Counted from the stretch's first letter, positions 1 through 8,282 are shown. The stretch is 64,000 nt of DNA from Aeromicrobium phoceense (GCF_013868155.1 NZ_JACEOG010000001.1:2556193-2620192); one strand, 5' to 3'. Made by a program: numbers and translations. Notes: a model not told the origin generated them from the sequence alone.

Positions 1-445
1 CGGCCCGCGGCCGTGGCGCCAGGTGCTGGACCGCGATCAAGTAGGCCAGCTCGATCGTCTCGCGTGCCACGACCCGCGACTCGGGCTCGTCGGCGTCGTC
101 CGCGCGCAGCTCGTCGAGCAGCCGGTCGGGGTACGGCTGCAGCCACAGCACCTCGCCGCCGGTGGCCGGTTCGGGGCGCCGCTTGGCCAGCAGGTCGAGG
201 CAGGCGTTCGTCGCGATCCTGTAGAGCCAGGCGCGGAACGTCGAGCGACCCTCGTAGGTCTCCCTCCGCCGCCAGGCCCGCAGGAACGTCTCCTGCACGG
301 TGTCCTCGGCGTCCTCGAAGGAGCCGAGCATCCGGTAGCAGTGCACGTGCAGCTCCCGCCGGTGCCGCTCGGCCATCGCGGAGAACGTCGGCTCGTCGAC
401 CTCGGTCATGTCGCTGCGCTCCCCCAGTTGCGTGTCCACACTCAT
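1..445 (-). CDS. ECF-type RNA polymerase sigma-70 factor (partial, runs off the left edge)
   Basis: Reads in from 445 and leaves the window at base 1, so only about 148 N-terminal residues are present. The visible part contains a sigma region 2 block, [20 protein letters not shown], followed by FLRAWRR and [15 protein letters not shown], typical of extracytoplasmic-function sigma factors that direct RNA polymerase to alternative promoters. Region 4 would lie outside the window. An ATG at 445 with AGAGG six bases upstream is preferred over the in-frame ATG at 451 and a later one near 407. The HCYRML form and the ELHVHCYRM start resemble the long ECF group that often carries a C-terminal SnoaL-like domain; that cannot be checked here. 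Confidence 0.85.
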   Translation of the reverse strand, partial: MSVDTQLGERSDMTEVDEPTFSAMAERHRRELHVHCYRMLGSFEDAEDTVQETFLRAWRRRETYEGRSTFRAWLYRIATNACLDLLAKRRPEPATGGEVLWLQPYPDRLLDELRADDADEPESRVVARETIELAYLIAVQHLAPRPRA

Positions 446-522
446 GGCCATCCTCTTCCGTCTCGTCATGTCCTGTCACAGGTAAGACGGCGGAAGGGCC
501 GGGAACTCATCACCGGGGGTGG

Positions 523-1077
523 TCAGGCGCTCGGAGCGGCGCCCCCTGCGACCGTGCGGTTCGCCGTTCCCTTCGTGAGGGCCAGGTGCCCTCCGAGCAG
601 GCCGGCGCCGACCATGACGAGGTTTCCCGCGATCGCGAACTTCGAGCCCGTGACTCGGTTCCCCCGCATCCGCGCGACGAAGGAGCCGAAGAAGAGCACG
701 GTGGCGATGTCGGTGCCGGCGGCGTGCACCGCGCCGATCCTGCGTTCCGCACCCGACAGCTCGGTCCAGTCGGCGGCACCCGCGACGGCGGTCGGTATCG
801 CGGCCGCGAGCCCGCTCGCGACCAGCAGCCTCGCACTGTCGTGCGCCTTCGACCCGCCGGCCACGTCGAGGATCGAGGCACTGAGCCAGCAGCCGAGGGT
901 GACGTCGGTGAGCACGGGATGCACCGAGTGGCCCAGGACTCCGGAGTGCAGTGGACTTCGCCTGGCCCACTCGAGCAGTGGGCGGTAGACGGTCTGCTGG
1001 GCGTCGGCGACCCACTCCGCGACCGGGCTCTCGCCCACGGCCCGGACCACGCCCTGCACCATCGAGCCCGACGACAC
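523..1077 (-). CDS. DUF2231 family membrane protein
   Basis: A protein of 184 residues with about four hydrophobic segments in its second half. LGHSVHPVLTDVTLGCW matches the GHxxHPxL signature of DUF2231 membrane proteins, whose function is unknown; some relatives are linked to haem or redox functions. GTG at 1077 is taken as the start; an in-frame ATG at 1062 is possible. It lies 77 bases upstream of the sigma-factor gene on the same strand and could be co-transcribed with it. No catalytic function can be read from the sequence. Confidence 0.75.
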   Translation of the reverse strand: MSSGSMVQGVVRAVGESPVAEWVADAQQTVYRPLLEWARRSPLHSGVLGHSVHPVLTDVTLGCWLSASILDVAGGSKAHDSARLLVASGLAAAIPTAVAGAADWTELSGAERRIGAVHAAGTDIATVLFFGSFVARMRGNRVTGSKFAIAGNLVMVGAGLLGGHLALTKGTANRTVAGGAAPSA

Positions 1078-1109
1078 CCTCTCAACGTACGCCCGTGCTT
1101 AGGCCCCGG

Positions 1110-1568
1110 CTAGGGGCGCGGACGCCTCAGCACGATCTCGTCGTCGGAGAGCTCGCCGGTCTCGACGAAGCCGAGGGACCGGTAGAGCCCGAGCGCGACC
1201 TCGTTGTCGGCCGAGACCGACAGCGCCGCCTCCCGGTAGGGCGTCCCGGAGAGCGCGGGCTCCTCGCGCTCCCACAGGGTCAGCAAAGCCTCGACGGTGG
1301 CGCGGCCCAAGCCCTCCCCCTGGCGTTCCGCGTCGATCATGAGGCCACCGATCCAGTGGCTGTCGTCGTCGGGATCGACGGCCCACATGACGTGTCCGAC
1401 GGTCGTCCCGTCCTCGGTCCGCACGGCGCAGGAGCGCCACAGTCCGTCGTACGCCGACAGGCACAGGTAGTACGTGGGCTCGGCGACCCAGCCGCCCTGG
1501 GCATCGGAGGCGCGGACCTTCGCGATGTCGCGCCAGTTCTCGGCGGTGGCAGGTTCGAGGATGACCAT
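1110..1568 (-). CDS. GNAT family N-acetyltransferase
   Basis: A 152-residue protein with the GNAT fold: a central WIGGLMIDAERQGEGLGRA segment that carries the acetyl-CoA pyrophosphate loop (RQGEGLGRA, variant of Q/RxxGxG/A), and a C-terminal NEVALGLYRSLGFVETG segment typical of motif B. These enzymes move acetyl from acetyl-CoA to an amine. The pattern is closest to diamine or small-molecule acetyltransferases, but the substrate cannot be inferred. The ATG at 1568 has GGAGG eight bases upstream, which supports this start. It transcribes away from the riboswitch region that follows. Confidence 0.85.
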   Translation of the reverse strand: MVILEPATAENWRDIAKVRASDAQGGWVAEPTYYLCLSAYDGLWRSCAVRTEDGTTVGHVMWAVDPDDDSHWIGGLMIDAERQGEGLGRATVEALLTLWEREEPALSGTPYREAALSVSADNEVALGLYRSLGFVETGELSDDEIVLRRPRP

Positions 1569-1752
1569 GGGTGCATCCTCCCCGACACCGCGAAAGTGTG
1601 AGATGGCTCACGCGTGGCCTGATTTCGCAAACTGCGTTTAGCGCTGGAATGCCAGTGAACGCCCCGATTTCAGAGGGAAACGGCGGAATCTCTCCGATTC
1701 GTGGTCCCGGATTTCACGTGCCTATGGTCCCTGAGGCCCTACTTGGGCCAGG

Positions 1753-1925
1753 CCGTGAGCACGCTGAACTCGCCGAGGTTCACGGGACCAGTCCATCAAC
1801 ACACAATCGGCGAGCCGGGGAAACCAGCATTGCGTCGCGTTCGCGCGACTTGGGGCTAACCACCGAGCGTGGGGCACACCTTCACTGCCAGTCCGACAGG
1901 TCTCTCCTCGAAGGCGTTGAAGGAG
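1753..1925 (+). promoter_or_regulatory. ydaO/yuaA-type c-di-AMP riboswitch
   Basis: The 365-base gap before the NlpC/P60 gene is not empty. It contains, in order, CGCTGAAC near 1762, GAGCCGGGGAAACC at 1812-1825, TTGGGGCTAACCACC from 1850 and TCCGACAGGTCTCTCC near 1892 followed by CGAAGGCG. These blocks and their order match the conserved core of the ydaO/yuaA RNA, which binds cyclic di-AMP and usually switches off cell-wall hydrolase genes in actinobacteria. Exact edges are approximate. The match is by pattern recognition; no covariance model was run. Confidence 0.82.
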
Positions 1926-1933
1926 ATCCCCCT

Positions 1934-2530
1934 ATGCGACATGTCGCAACGATTCTCGCTGCCTCCCTGGCGGCCTCCATCATGACCGTGAGTGCTCCGG
2001 CCCAGGCGGCCCCCGCCACCGTCAGCTCGAGCGGCGCCCAGAGCTCCGTCTCCACCACGACCGCGGCACCGTCCGCGGCCCAGCTGCGCTACCAGCGCAT
2101 CGTGAAGCGCAAGGCCGCCATCAAGCGCAAGAAGTACGTCATCGCGCGCAAGAAGGCGATCAAGCGCAAGCGCGCCATCATCCGCGGCAAGAAGATCATG
2201 AACGCCGCCGCGAAGTACAAGGGCACGCCGTACCGCTACGGCGGCGCGAGCCCCTCGGGCTTCGACTGCTCCGGCCTCGTGAAGTACGTCGTGAAGAAGT
2301 CCGTCAAGAAGAACATGCCGCGCGTCGCCGGTGCCCAGATGAAGAAGGGCAAGAAGGTCTCCAAGGGCAACAAGCGCAAGGGCGACCTGATCGGCTTCTA
2401 CAACGGCTCGGGTGTCTACCACATCGCGATCTACGCCGGTAACAACAAGATCTGGCACTCGCCCCGTCCGGGCAAGTCCGTCGAGAAGGTCAAGATCTGG
2501 ACCGGCTCGTACAAGGTCCGCCGGGTCTGA
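1934..2530 (+). CDS. Secreted NlpC/P60 cell-wall hydrolase with a Lys/Arg-rich linker
   Basis: A 198-residue protein. Residues 1-25 are a signal peptide ending in APAQA. A strongly basic stretch follows (about residues 55-90, rich in RK and KRKK pairs), then a C-terminal NlpC/P60 domain: catalytic Cys in FDCSGL, catalytic His in YHIAIY and the third polar residue probably His in IWHSP. Such enzymes cut the D-Glu to diamino-acid bond in peptidoglycan stem peptides outside the cell. ATG at 1934 follows AAGGAGAT. Expression is probably controlled by the c-di-AMP riboswitch just upstream. The basic linker may hold the enzyme to anionic wall polymers; this is inference. Confidence 0.9.
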   Translation: MRHVATILAASLAASIMTVSAPAQAAPATVSSSGAQSSVSTTTAAPSAAQLRYQRIVKRKAAIKRKKYVIARKKAIKRKRAIIRGKKIMNAAAKYKGTPYRYGGASPSGFDCSGLVKYVVKKSVKKNMPRVAGAQMKKGKKVSKGNKRKGDLIGFYNGSGVYHIAIYAGNNKIWHSPRPGKSVEKVKIWTGSYKVRRV

Positions 2531-2550
2531 GCGACCGCAGATCCCGTCGA

Positions 2551-2580
2551 GGGCGAGTCACCGCACGGTGGCTCGCCCTT
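2551..2580. terminator. Hairpin terminator between convergent genes
   Basis: Stem 2551-2562 (GGGCGAGTCACC) pairs with 2567-2578 (GGTGGCTCGCCC) over a 4-base loop: 12 pairs, one of them G-T. It lies 20 bases after the NlpC/P60 stop and just beyond the stop of the oxidoreductase on the other strand, so it could end transcripts from both sides. There is no strong T tract, as is common in high-G+C actinobacteria. Confidence 0.7.
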
Positions 2581-2586
2581 GGCATG

Positions 2587-3543
2587 TCACGAGGTCGGGA
2601 CCACCACGAGCTTGCCCAGGGCCCGCCCCTCGCCGACGTGGGCGAGAGCGTCGGGAACCTCGTCGAGGCGATAGGTCCGCTCGATGTGCACCCTGACGTC
2701 GCCGCGGCTGACCAGGTGGGCGAGCGGCACGAACTGCGCGGGCCCCTCCTTCACCACGAGGACGCCCAGCGAGCGGCCGGTGGCCGTCCCGACCACCGTG
2801 CCGGCGGTGAGCACGCGCAGGAGCGTGCCGACCGAGCCGCCCACGCAGCGATACGTCCCGCCCCGCGCCACCGAGCGGCGGTACGCGAGGACGGAGCGGC
2901 GCGCCACAAGGTCGAGGACGAGGTCGTACGGCCCGGTCCGGGTGAAGTCCTGGAGCCGGTAGTCCAGTACCTCGTCGGCGCCGACCGAGCGCATGAAGTC
3001 CAGCTTCGTGGCGTTGTCGACGCCGGTGACGTGGGCACCGAGGCGCTTCGTGAGCTGGATCGCGAACGAGCCCGATCCGCCGCCCGCGCCGTTGACCAGC
3101 ACGCGCGAGCCAGGTCGCGCCCACGCGGTGCCCTGGATCGCGATCGCGCCGGCCTGCGGAATCGTCGAGGCGTCGGCGAACGAGAGCCCGGCCGGCTTGG
3201 TGGCGAGCACCGCCTCCGGGGCCACCGCGTACTCCGCGAAGCCGCCCTTCAGCGCGAGGTTGTCGCCGTACACCTCGTCGCCCGGACGGAACGAGGTCAC
3301 GCCCTCGCCCACGGCCTCGACGACGCCCGCGATGTCGGAGCCGAGCGTCGGGCGCGCCGGGGCCCGCAGCCCTCCGATCCGCGCGTACGCCGGCGAGCCG
3401 ACGAGGCACTCCCAGTCGCTGAGGTTGACCGAGGTCGCCTCGACCCGCACCAGCACCTGGCCCGCTGACGGCGTCGGGACCGGGACGTCCTCGACCCGCA
3501 GGACCTCCGGTCCGCCATAACGGTCATGGACCACCGCTCTCAT
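2587..3543 (-). CDS. Quinone oxidoreductase-like medium-chain dehydrogenase/reductase
   Basis: A 318-residue MDR-superfamily protein. The N-terminal GroES-like half begins MRAVVHDRYGGPEVL and includes GSDIAGVVEAVG; the nucleotide-binding half has VLVNGAGGGSGSFAIQLTK, the NADPH-binding glycine motif of the zinc-independent quinone oxidoreductase branch. No structural-zinc cysteine cluster is visible. Such enzymes reduce quinones or enones with NADPH; the substrate is unknown. The ATG at 3543 gives the usual N-terminus; a start 12 bases upstream is possible. Only 18 bases separate it from the divergent VOC gene, so both may use leaderless or near-leaderless messages. Confidence 0.85.
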   Translation of the reverse strand: MRAVVHDRYGGPEVLRVEDVPVPTPSAGQVLVRVEATSVNLSDWECLVGSPAYARIGGLRAPARPTLGSDIAGVVEAVGEGVTSFRPGDEVYGDNLALKGGFAEYAVAPEAVLATKPAGLSFADASTIPQAGAIAIQGTAWARPGSRVLVNGAGGGSGSFAIQLTKRLGAHVTGVDNATKLDFMRSVGADEVLDYRLQDFTRTGPYDLVLDLVARRSVLAYRRSVARGGTYRCVGGSVGTLLRVLTAGTVVGTATGRSLGVLVVKEGPAQFVPLAHLVSRGDVRVHIERTYRLDEVPDALAHVGEGRALGKLVVVPTS

Positions 3544-3561
3544 GTGCGACATCATCCACCC

Positions 3562-3921
3562 ATGGCGGGATCAATCACTCACATGATCGCCGGAGTCCCG
3601 GTGTCCGACCTCGATGCCTCGCTCGACTGGTACCGGCGGTTCTTCGGTCGCGAGCCGGACTTCCGCGCCGGCGACGAGATTCTCTGGGACATCGAGGAGC
3701 ACGCGACGCTCTTCATCGAGCCGGCTCCCGAGCGCGCCGGCGCCGGCCGCGTCACCTTCGGCGTCTCCGGCCTCGACGACCTGCTGGAGAGGCTCGCGGC
3801 TGCCGGCATCGGGCACGGCGAGATCGAGACCTACGGCAACGGGGTGCGCCACGTGATGGTGTCCGACCCGGACGGCAACGCGCTGGCGTTCGCCGAGATG
3901 CCGCCCGAGTCCGCGTCCTAG
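3562..3921 (+). CDS. VOC (glyoxalase/dioxygenase-fold) family protein
   Basis: A 119-residue protein with one vicinal-oxygen-chelate unit: ITHMIAGVPVSDLDASLDWYRRFFGREP at the start and VRHVMVSDPDGNALAFAEM at the end. The DPDGN turn followed by a Glu is typical of the family. The first metal ligand position is occupied by an atypical residue, so metal binding is uncertain. The ATG at 3562 is chosen because it starts exactly at the domain; an upstream in-frame start would overlap the divergent gene. The last four bases overlap the stop of the convergent SGNH gene. Confidence 0.8.
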   Translation: MAGSITHMIAGVPVSDLDASLDWYRRFFGREPDFRAGDEILWDIEEHATLFIEPAPERAGAGRVTFGVSGLDDLLERLAAAGIGHGEIETYGNGVRHVMVSDPDGNALAFAEMPPESAS

Positions 3922-5090
3922 TCGGACCCGAAGATGCCGCCCGCGGCGAAGGCGAGCTTCGCGAAGCGCTCCCCCATGAGCCGGTGGGTGTCGGCGCTGG
4001 GGTGGAGGGCGTCGGGCAGCGGGTCGGTCTCGAAGTCGGCCTCGCCGTAGAGCTCGCGCCCGTCGAGCAGGTACAGGTGCGGATCGTCGACCCGGCGGGA
4101 CTCCACGACCTGGCCCATCTGCTCGCGGATCACGCGCAGCGTGAGCTTGCCGAACGCGACGTCGGCCGGGTCGCCGCCGGCCTTGAACCGGACGTCGTCG
4201 GTGCCGAGGGTCGCGGGGTCGACGAGGCCCGGTCCGGGGGTGTCCTCGTGGATCGGGCACAGGATCGGCGAGACCAGCAGCAGGGGCGTCTCGGGGTGGC
4301 CGTCGCGGATGGTGTCGAGGAAGCCGTGCAGCGCCGCGACGAACCCGCGCACGCGCATGAGGTCGGCGTTGACGAGGTTGATGCCCATCTTGACGCTGAT
4401 CACGTCGGCCGGGAGGTCGCGCATCGTGCGCGCGGTGGCCGGGTCGAGCAGGGCGCTGCCGCCGAAGCCGAGGTTCACCAGGTCCACTCCCCCGGCGGTC
4501 GCCGCGACGGCGGGCCAGGTTCCGGTGGGGCGCACCGCCGCTGATCCGTGGCTGATGGAGCTGCCGTGGTGCAGCCACACCCTCCGGTCGCCCGCCGGCA
4601 CGGGGTCCGCCGGTGCGTCCGCCCGCAGGGCGACGACCTCGGTCAGCTCGTTGTGAGGGAGCCAGATCTCGACCGTCTTCTCGGTCGCCGGCAGGCCCTC
4701 GAAGGTCACGGTGCCGGGCTCTCCGTGGGTCACCTCGCGTCCGCCGGTGCTCATGTCGATGGTGAGCACGTCTCCCCCGGCGACCGATCCGTGCCCGGCC
4801 GGCACGCCGTCGACGAGCAGCTCGTAGACGCCGAGCGGGCGCGGCGGCGCCCCGACGTAGGCCACGCGCGTCGGCTGGGCCGTGATCTCGATCGTCGTGG
4901 CCGCCGTGCGCATCACGAGGCGCACGCCGGAGGGCTGGGCCTCGGCCATGAGGAGCTGCGGGTCGGGCAGCTGTCGCCGGGCCCACGCCGGCAGCCGGTG
5001 CGGCTGCACGCCGCGCGCCGTCGGCTCGAGCTCGACCGCGCCGCGGAACAGCTCCTCGGCCAGAGGGACGTCATGGAGAGTTGGGTTCAT
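3918..5090 (-). CDS. SGNH/GDSL-type hydrolase (esterase)
   Basis: A 390-residue protein with a beta-rich N-terminal part and a C-terminal SGNH esterase domain. WLHHGSSISHGSAA carries the nucleophile Ser (GSSISHG, block I), MGINLV matches the block with Gly/Asn, and PDALHPSADTH provides the catalytic Asp and His. Enzymes of this type remove acyl groups from sugars or esters. No signal peptide is seen, so a cytoplasmic role is likely. The ATG at 5090 shares ATGA with the stop of the TetR gene, so the two are translationally coupled and the regulator probably controls this enzyme. Confidence 0.8.
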   Translation of the reverse strand: MNPTLHDVPLAEELFRGAVELEPTARGVQPHRLPAWARRQLPDPQLLMAEAQPSGVRLVMRTAATTIEITAQPTRVAYVGAPPRPLGVYELLVDGVPAGHGSVAGGDVLTIDMSTGGREVTHGEPGTVTFEGLPATEKTVEIWLPHNELTEVVALRADAPADPVPAGDRRVWLHHGSSISHGSAAVRPTGTWPAVAATAGGVDLVNLGFGGSALLDPATARTMRDLPADVISVKMGINLVNADLMRVRGFVAALHGFLDTIRDGHPETPLLLVSPILCPIHEDTPGPGLVDPATLGTDDVRFKAGGDPADVAFGKLTLRVIREQMGQVVESRRVDDPHLYLLDGRELYGEADFETDPLPDALHPSADTHRLMGERFAKLAFAAGGIFGSD

Positions 5091-5683
5091 CGTGAGGTGT
5101 CCTGGTCGGGTGCGGCCTTGGCGGGCCAGTGGATGAGGGCGCTGTCGAGCGCCTGGGTCATGCGGAGCCATGAGTCCTCGGGATCGGGCTCGGAGTGGTC
5201 GAAGCCGCCGTTCACGTGCAGGCGCACGAAGCCATTGACGGTGCTGCCGATGAGGCGCACGGCGTGCGTCTGCTCGTCCTCCGGCAGCCCGTACGCCCGG
5301 ACGACGCCGAGCATCAGGGCGCCGACGCGCGCACCCGCCGGTGCGGCCTCCGGTGCGGTGATGCGCACCTGCGTCGCCTCCCAGCGTCCCGGGTGCTCCA
5401 GCGCGTAGCCGCGCACCGTGTCGACGAGCGCCCCGAGCGCGTCCCGTCCGGCACGCCCGGCGAGCGCGAGGGCCAGCCGGTCACCGAGCTCGAGGAGGGC
5501 CAGCGTGCTCACGCGACCGCGCAGGTCGTCGGCGCCATCGAGGTGGAAGTACACGCTCGCCGGCTTGACCCCCACGCGCCGGGCGACCTCGGAGACGCTG
5601 AGCCGCTCAAAGCCGAGCTCGTCGGCGAGGTCGGCCGCGGTCGTGGCGAGCGACTCGGCGGTGAGGGTGGGACGGGCAGCCAT
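5087..5683 (-). CDS. TetR/AcrR family transcriptional regulator
   Basis: A 198-residue one-component repressor. Residues about 5-55 form the helix-turn-helix domain (LTAESLATTAADLADELGF, then SVSEVARRVGVKPASVYFHL), and the rest is a helical ligand-binding domain of the TetR_C_33/WHG kind (EHPGRWEATQ and VNGFVRLHVNGGFDHS). A near-perfect palindrome directly upstream (5695-5714) is the likely operator, so autorepression is expected. It is the first gene of a two-gene unit with the SGNH hydrolase through a 4-base overlap. The inducer is unknown. Confidence 0.88.
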   Translation of the reverse strand: MAARPTLTAESLATTAADLADELGFERLSVSEVARRVGVKPASVYFHLDGADDLRGRVSTLALLELGDRLALALAGRAGRDALGALVDTVRGYALEHPGRWEATQVRITAPEAAPAGARVGALMLGVVRAYGLPEDEQTHAVRLIGSTVNGFVRLHVNGGFDHSEPDPEDSWLRMTQALDSALIHWPAKAAPDQDTSR

Positions 5684-5694
5684 GGATCTACTTC

Positions 5695-5714
5695 CTGTAG
5701 GTGTTCACCTACAG
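5695..5714. promoter_or_regulatory. Probable TetR operator upstream of the regulator
   Basis: CTGTAGGTG at 5695-5703 and CACCTACAG at 5706-5714 are perfect inverted 9-base arms with a 2-base centre. On the minus strand TATAGA (5720-5715) looks like a -10 box directly next to it, and the TetR start lies 12 bases further on. A repressor bound here would block that promoter. The -10 box also overlaps the stop codon of the upstream YciI gene. Confidence 0.65.
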
Positions 5715-5715
5715 T

Positions 5716-6096
5716 CTATAGGCCGTCCGTGGAGCGACGCTCCCCGACTGTCCCCTCCGCGCCGGGAAACGCCAGCGAGCCGGCGCCGACCCACCACTGC
5801 ATCACCTCGAACGCCAGCCGCCCGGCCAGCACCGACGGGTCCTCAGCCGAGAGCCGCGCGGCCTCGTCCGGGTCGCTCCTGAAGATCGACATGCCCCGGA
5901 ACGACGGGTTCGACTGCTCCAGGAAGGGTCCGTTCGCGACGAGGACGCCTCTCCGCCCCAGCTCGGCGCGATACGCGAGGTGGCGCTCCTGGAGGGCCTC
6001 GAGCTCGTCCTGGGGCAGCTCCGGGGCATCGACGGGCCTGCGCAGGATCACCACCGTGAAGACGTCGAAGGCGTCAGGAACGTCACCGGCCGTCAC
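5716..6096 (-). CDS. YciI family protein
   Basis: A 126-residue alpha/beta-barrel ferredoxin-like protein with YciI features: FTVVILRRPVDAP at the start, a central LQERHLAYRAELGRRGVLVANGPF with the conserved His region, and FRGMSIFRSDPDEA as the late conserved part. The family's function is poorly known; a His-Asp pair is suspected to be catalytic in relatives. The GTG at 6096 is chosen because GTGA overlaps the stop of the upstream hydrolase gene; an ATG at 6117 would give seven more residues. It forms an operon with that hydrolase. Confidence 0.78.
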   Translation of the reverse strand: MTAGDVPDAFDVFTVVILRRPVDAPELPQDELEALQERHLAYRAELGRRGVLVANGPFLEQSNPSFRGMSIFRSDPDEAARLSAEDPSVLAGRLAFEVMQWWVGAGSLAFPGAEGTVGERRSTDGL

Positions 6097-6851
6097 GGCG
6101 CCACCCGCGCCAGCCACTGGCGAATTAGCGCACCCAGCAGCTCGGGCTGCTCGTGCGGGAGGGCGTGACCCGCGTCGTCGACCACGGCGAGCGTCGCGCG
6201 CGGATGGACGCCGAGCAGCTCGACCGCACCCGCGTACCCCACCGTCGAGTCCAGACGTCCGGCCACGACCAGGGTCGGCCCGGGGTACGGCACCGCGGCC
6301 AGCGAGAGCCCCCAGTTCTCGCCGATGCGCTCCATCGCCGCCTCGTCGACGAGCTCCGCCGAGGGCGCGACGAACCTCTTGTACCGCTCGAGCATCTCCG
6401 GTGTCTGGACCACGAAGTAGTCGCGGAAGACGGCGTCGCCGAGACCTCCCGGTCCGGCGACCACGCGGTGCTCCGGAACGTCATGGTCGCCCGTCAGCAC
6501 GGGGCACACCAGGGCCAGCCCGGCTACCTGCTCGGGCGCCCGCGCGGCCATCTCCCGCGCGAGGTACGCACCCCACGAGTGGCCGAGGAGCAGGAACGGC
6601 TCGCGACCGCACTCGGCGTGCACGAAGTCCAGCATCAGGTGCAGGACGTCGTCGGACGACCGCAGCGACTCCGGCGCCGGCGAGCGCCCCATGCCCGGCA
6701 GGTCGGGGTACACGCGGCGCAGCCTGTCGACCTGCCCGAGGATCGGCTCGAAGCACGCCTCCGGCTCGCGGTGGTCGACTCCCGCGCCGTGCAGCACCAC
6801 CACCGGGCGACCCTGCCCGTGACGGACGACGTGGAGTGCTGCAGGCTCCAT
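6093..6851 (-). CDS. Alpha/beta-fold hydrolase
   Basis: A 252-residue hydrolase. VVVLHGAGVDHRE forms the oxyanion-hole region, LLGHSWGAYLA holds the nucleophile Ser in GHSWG, GRLDSTVGY carries the likely acid Asp and AGHALPHEQ the catalytic His. The complete triad suggests an active esterase, lactonase or related enzyme; the substrate is unknown. The stop overlaps the GTG of the YciI gene, so the two are translationally coupled. No signal peptide is seen. Confidence 0.85.
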   Translation of the reverse strand: MEPAALHVVRHGQGRPVVVLHGAGVDHREPEACFEPILGQVDRLRRVYPDLPGMGRSPAPESLRSSDDVLHLMLDFVHAECGREPFLLLGHSWGAYLAREMAARAPEQVAGLALVCPVLTGDHDVPEHRVVAGPGGLGDAVFRDYFVVQTPEMLERYKRFVAPSAELVDEAAMERIGENWGLSLAAVPYPGPTLVVAGRLDSTVGYAGAVELLGVHPRATLAVVDDAGHALPHEQPELLGALIRQWLARVAP

Positions 6852-6882
6852 CCTCGCAACGTAGTCCCCCGCGATGCCGGAT

Positions 6883-7122
6883 TCAGCCCATCTTGTCGAC
6901 CCAGCGCACGAGCCGGCCGCGCTCGTCGACGTCGTGGTACGCCGGCGGGCCCGGCACGGGGTCGTCGCGCAGGCACGCGATGACCTCGGCCGGGCCGTGC
7001 AGGTGCTCCTCGACGGCGGTGGTCCAGTGCACGTCCGGGGCGAGGCTGCGCTCCAGGCGCACCCAGTCGCGGCGCTCGATCAGGCTCAGGATGTTGCCGA
7101 CGGCAGGGACGAACTCAGCCAC
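6883..7122 (-). CDS. Small NTF2-like (SnoaL-type) protein
   Basis: Only 79 residues. LSLIERRDWVRLERSLAPDVHW and GPAEVIACL match the start of NTF2-like folds, and YHDVDERGRLVRWVD resembles their last strand, while the middle is shorter than usual. Short versions of about 80 residues are common in actinobacteria, so it need not be a fragment. No catalytic residues can be assigned. The 133 bases between this start and the next gene upstream hold no gene that I can support. Confidence 0.55.
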   Translation of the reverse strand: MAEFVPAVGNILSLIERRDWVRLERSLAPDVHWTTAVEEHLHGPAEVIACLRDDPVPGPPAYHDVDERGRLVRWVDKMG

Positions 7123-7255
7123 GGATCTCCAGGTCCGGCGCCGCTGCTGCAGCGCCCGTTCGAGGGCACGGTCGGCGACAGCCTCCCAGCCGGCGGCGAA
7201 CCAGTCCAGAGGGCGCGCTCATGGCTTCCCGGAGTTCGCCCGACACCAGAGCCGG

Positions 7256-8197
7256 TCAGTCGGGATTGGAGGGCGAACGCGAGTCGCGCCACGCCGTGAC
7301 GTGGTCACGGAGCGTCGCGAAGAGCTGTTCGTCGGTGACGCCCGACGCGTGCAGGGTCCACGTCCATCCGTCGGCCGTCGTCCACTGCGACTGTGCACGG
7401 TGGTGGCCTTCAGGATCTGGGGACGCCTGACCACGAACACTGACGAAGGCATCACCCTCGAGGTCGATCGTGACGATCCCGGGCTCGAAGGAGCCCACCT
7501 CGACCGCCAACGGCACCTCCGCGGTCATGGCTGGCAGATTCAGCTCTTCCGCCAGCCTCGCGCCCCGGAGCGCCGCCTCCCGGAACTGCTCACGCACCGA
7601 GGGAGGGACGTCGCCGACCAGCTCGTCGTCCACCCCCACGTAGCCGAACCACCGAGCTTCTCCCGTGGAGCCGTCCCAGCGCCACTGCTCCTCGTCGATC
7701 GAGTCGAGCACCTCCAGGTCGGTCCACCGAAGGACGGAGGAACGGGCCTCGGTCATCTCGAAGGGCATTCCCGTGACGGCGTCCAGCACGAGGTGCAGGG
7801 GGAAGTCGTCGTGGTACGTGTGATCCAACGTGACGGAGACGGTCGCGCGACCGAATCTCTCACCGCGCTCGACGGGCCCGTCCGCCCGCCGTTCGCTCAG
7901 TTCCAGGTCACGGAGGCTGGGTCGGGCCAGTCGGTGCCACGGCGCATCCTCGTCGTGGAGACCGAAGGCCTCGGCTCCCATCGAGAAGGGTCGGTCCGAG
8001 CCTTCGGAGAAGCTGAGCAGCCGCTCTCCGTCGCAGATCATCTGCAGCCGGCCTTCCGGCGTCTCCCCCCTCCCCCGCTCGGCATGCTTCCAGCCGCGAT
8101 GCCGCCGACCGCCGATCACCACGGTGCCGACGATCGGCGGCTCTGACGGGACCCCGCATGCGAGACGTACCAGCATCTCGACGACCTCTTCGTTCAC
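7256..8197 (-). CDS. Hypothetical protein
   Basis: A 313-residue soluble protein that I do not recognise. There is no signal peptide or membrane segment. It is acidic and rich in Trp and Asp/Glu (WRWDGSTGEARWFGYVGVDDE, for example). The C-terminal third (SQWTTADGWTWTLHASG and DEQLFATLRDHVTAW) resembles small actinobacterial proteins that describe a sensor-like beta sheet, but no family can be named. Codon use is normal for the window, with G or C in most third positions. It is separated from both neighbours by more than 80 bases and is probably monocistronic. Confidence 0.6.
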   Translation of the reverse strand: MNEEVVEMLVRLACGVPSEPPIVGTVVIGGRRHRGWKHAERGRGETPEGRLQMICDGERLLSFSEGSDRPFSMGAEAFGLHDEDAPWHRLARPSLRDLELSERRADGPVERGERFGRATVSVTLDHTYHDDFPLHLVLDAVTGMPFEMTEARSSVLRWTDLEVLDSIDEEQWRWDGSTGEARWFGYVGVDDELVGDVPPSVREQFREAALRGARLAEELNLPAMTAEVPLAVEVGSFEPGIVTIDLEGDAFVSVRGQASPDPEGHHRAQSQWTTADGWTWTLHASGVTDEQLFATLRDHVTAWRDSRSPSNPD

Positions 8198-8282
8198 AGC
8201 GTCAACCTAGTGTTCGCGCTTCCCTCGCACAGGACTTTCCGCGCTCTCGGTTTCTGTCGGTGGGGCCCACTAGGTTGGGTAC

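Noticed and set aside
3526..3561. Longer start for the VOC protein at 3526
   Set aside because: It would overlap the divergent oxidoreductase start and add residues (with three His) not matching the fold.
5195..8146. A 983-codon open frame on the plus strand
   Set aside because: It runs antisense to five well-supported minus-strand genes; its residue content (Arg, Pro, Ala) is that of a shadow frame in high-G+C DNA.
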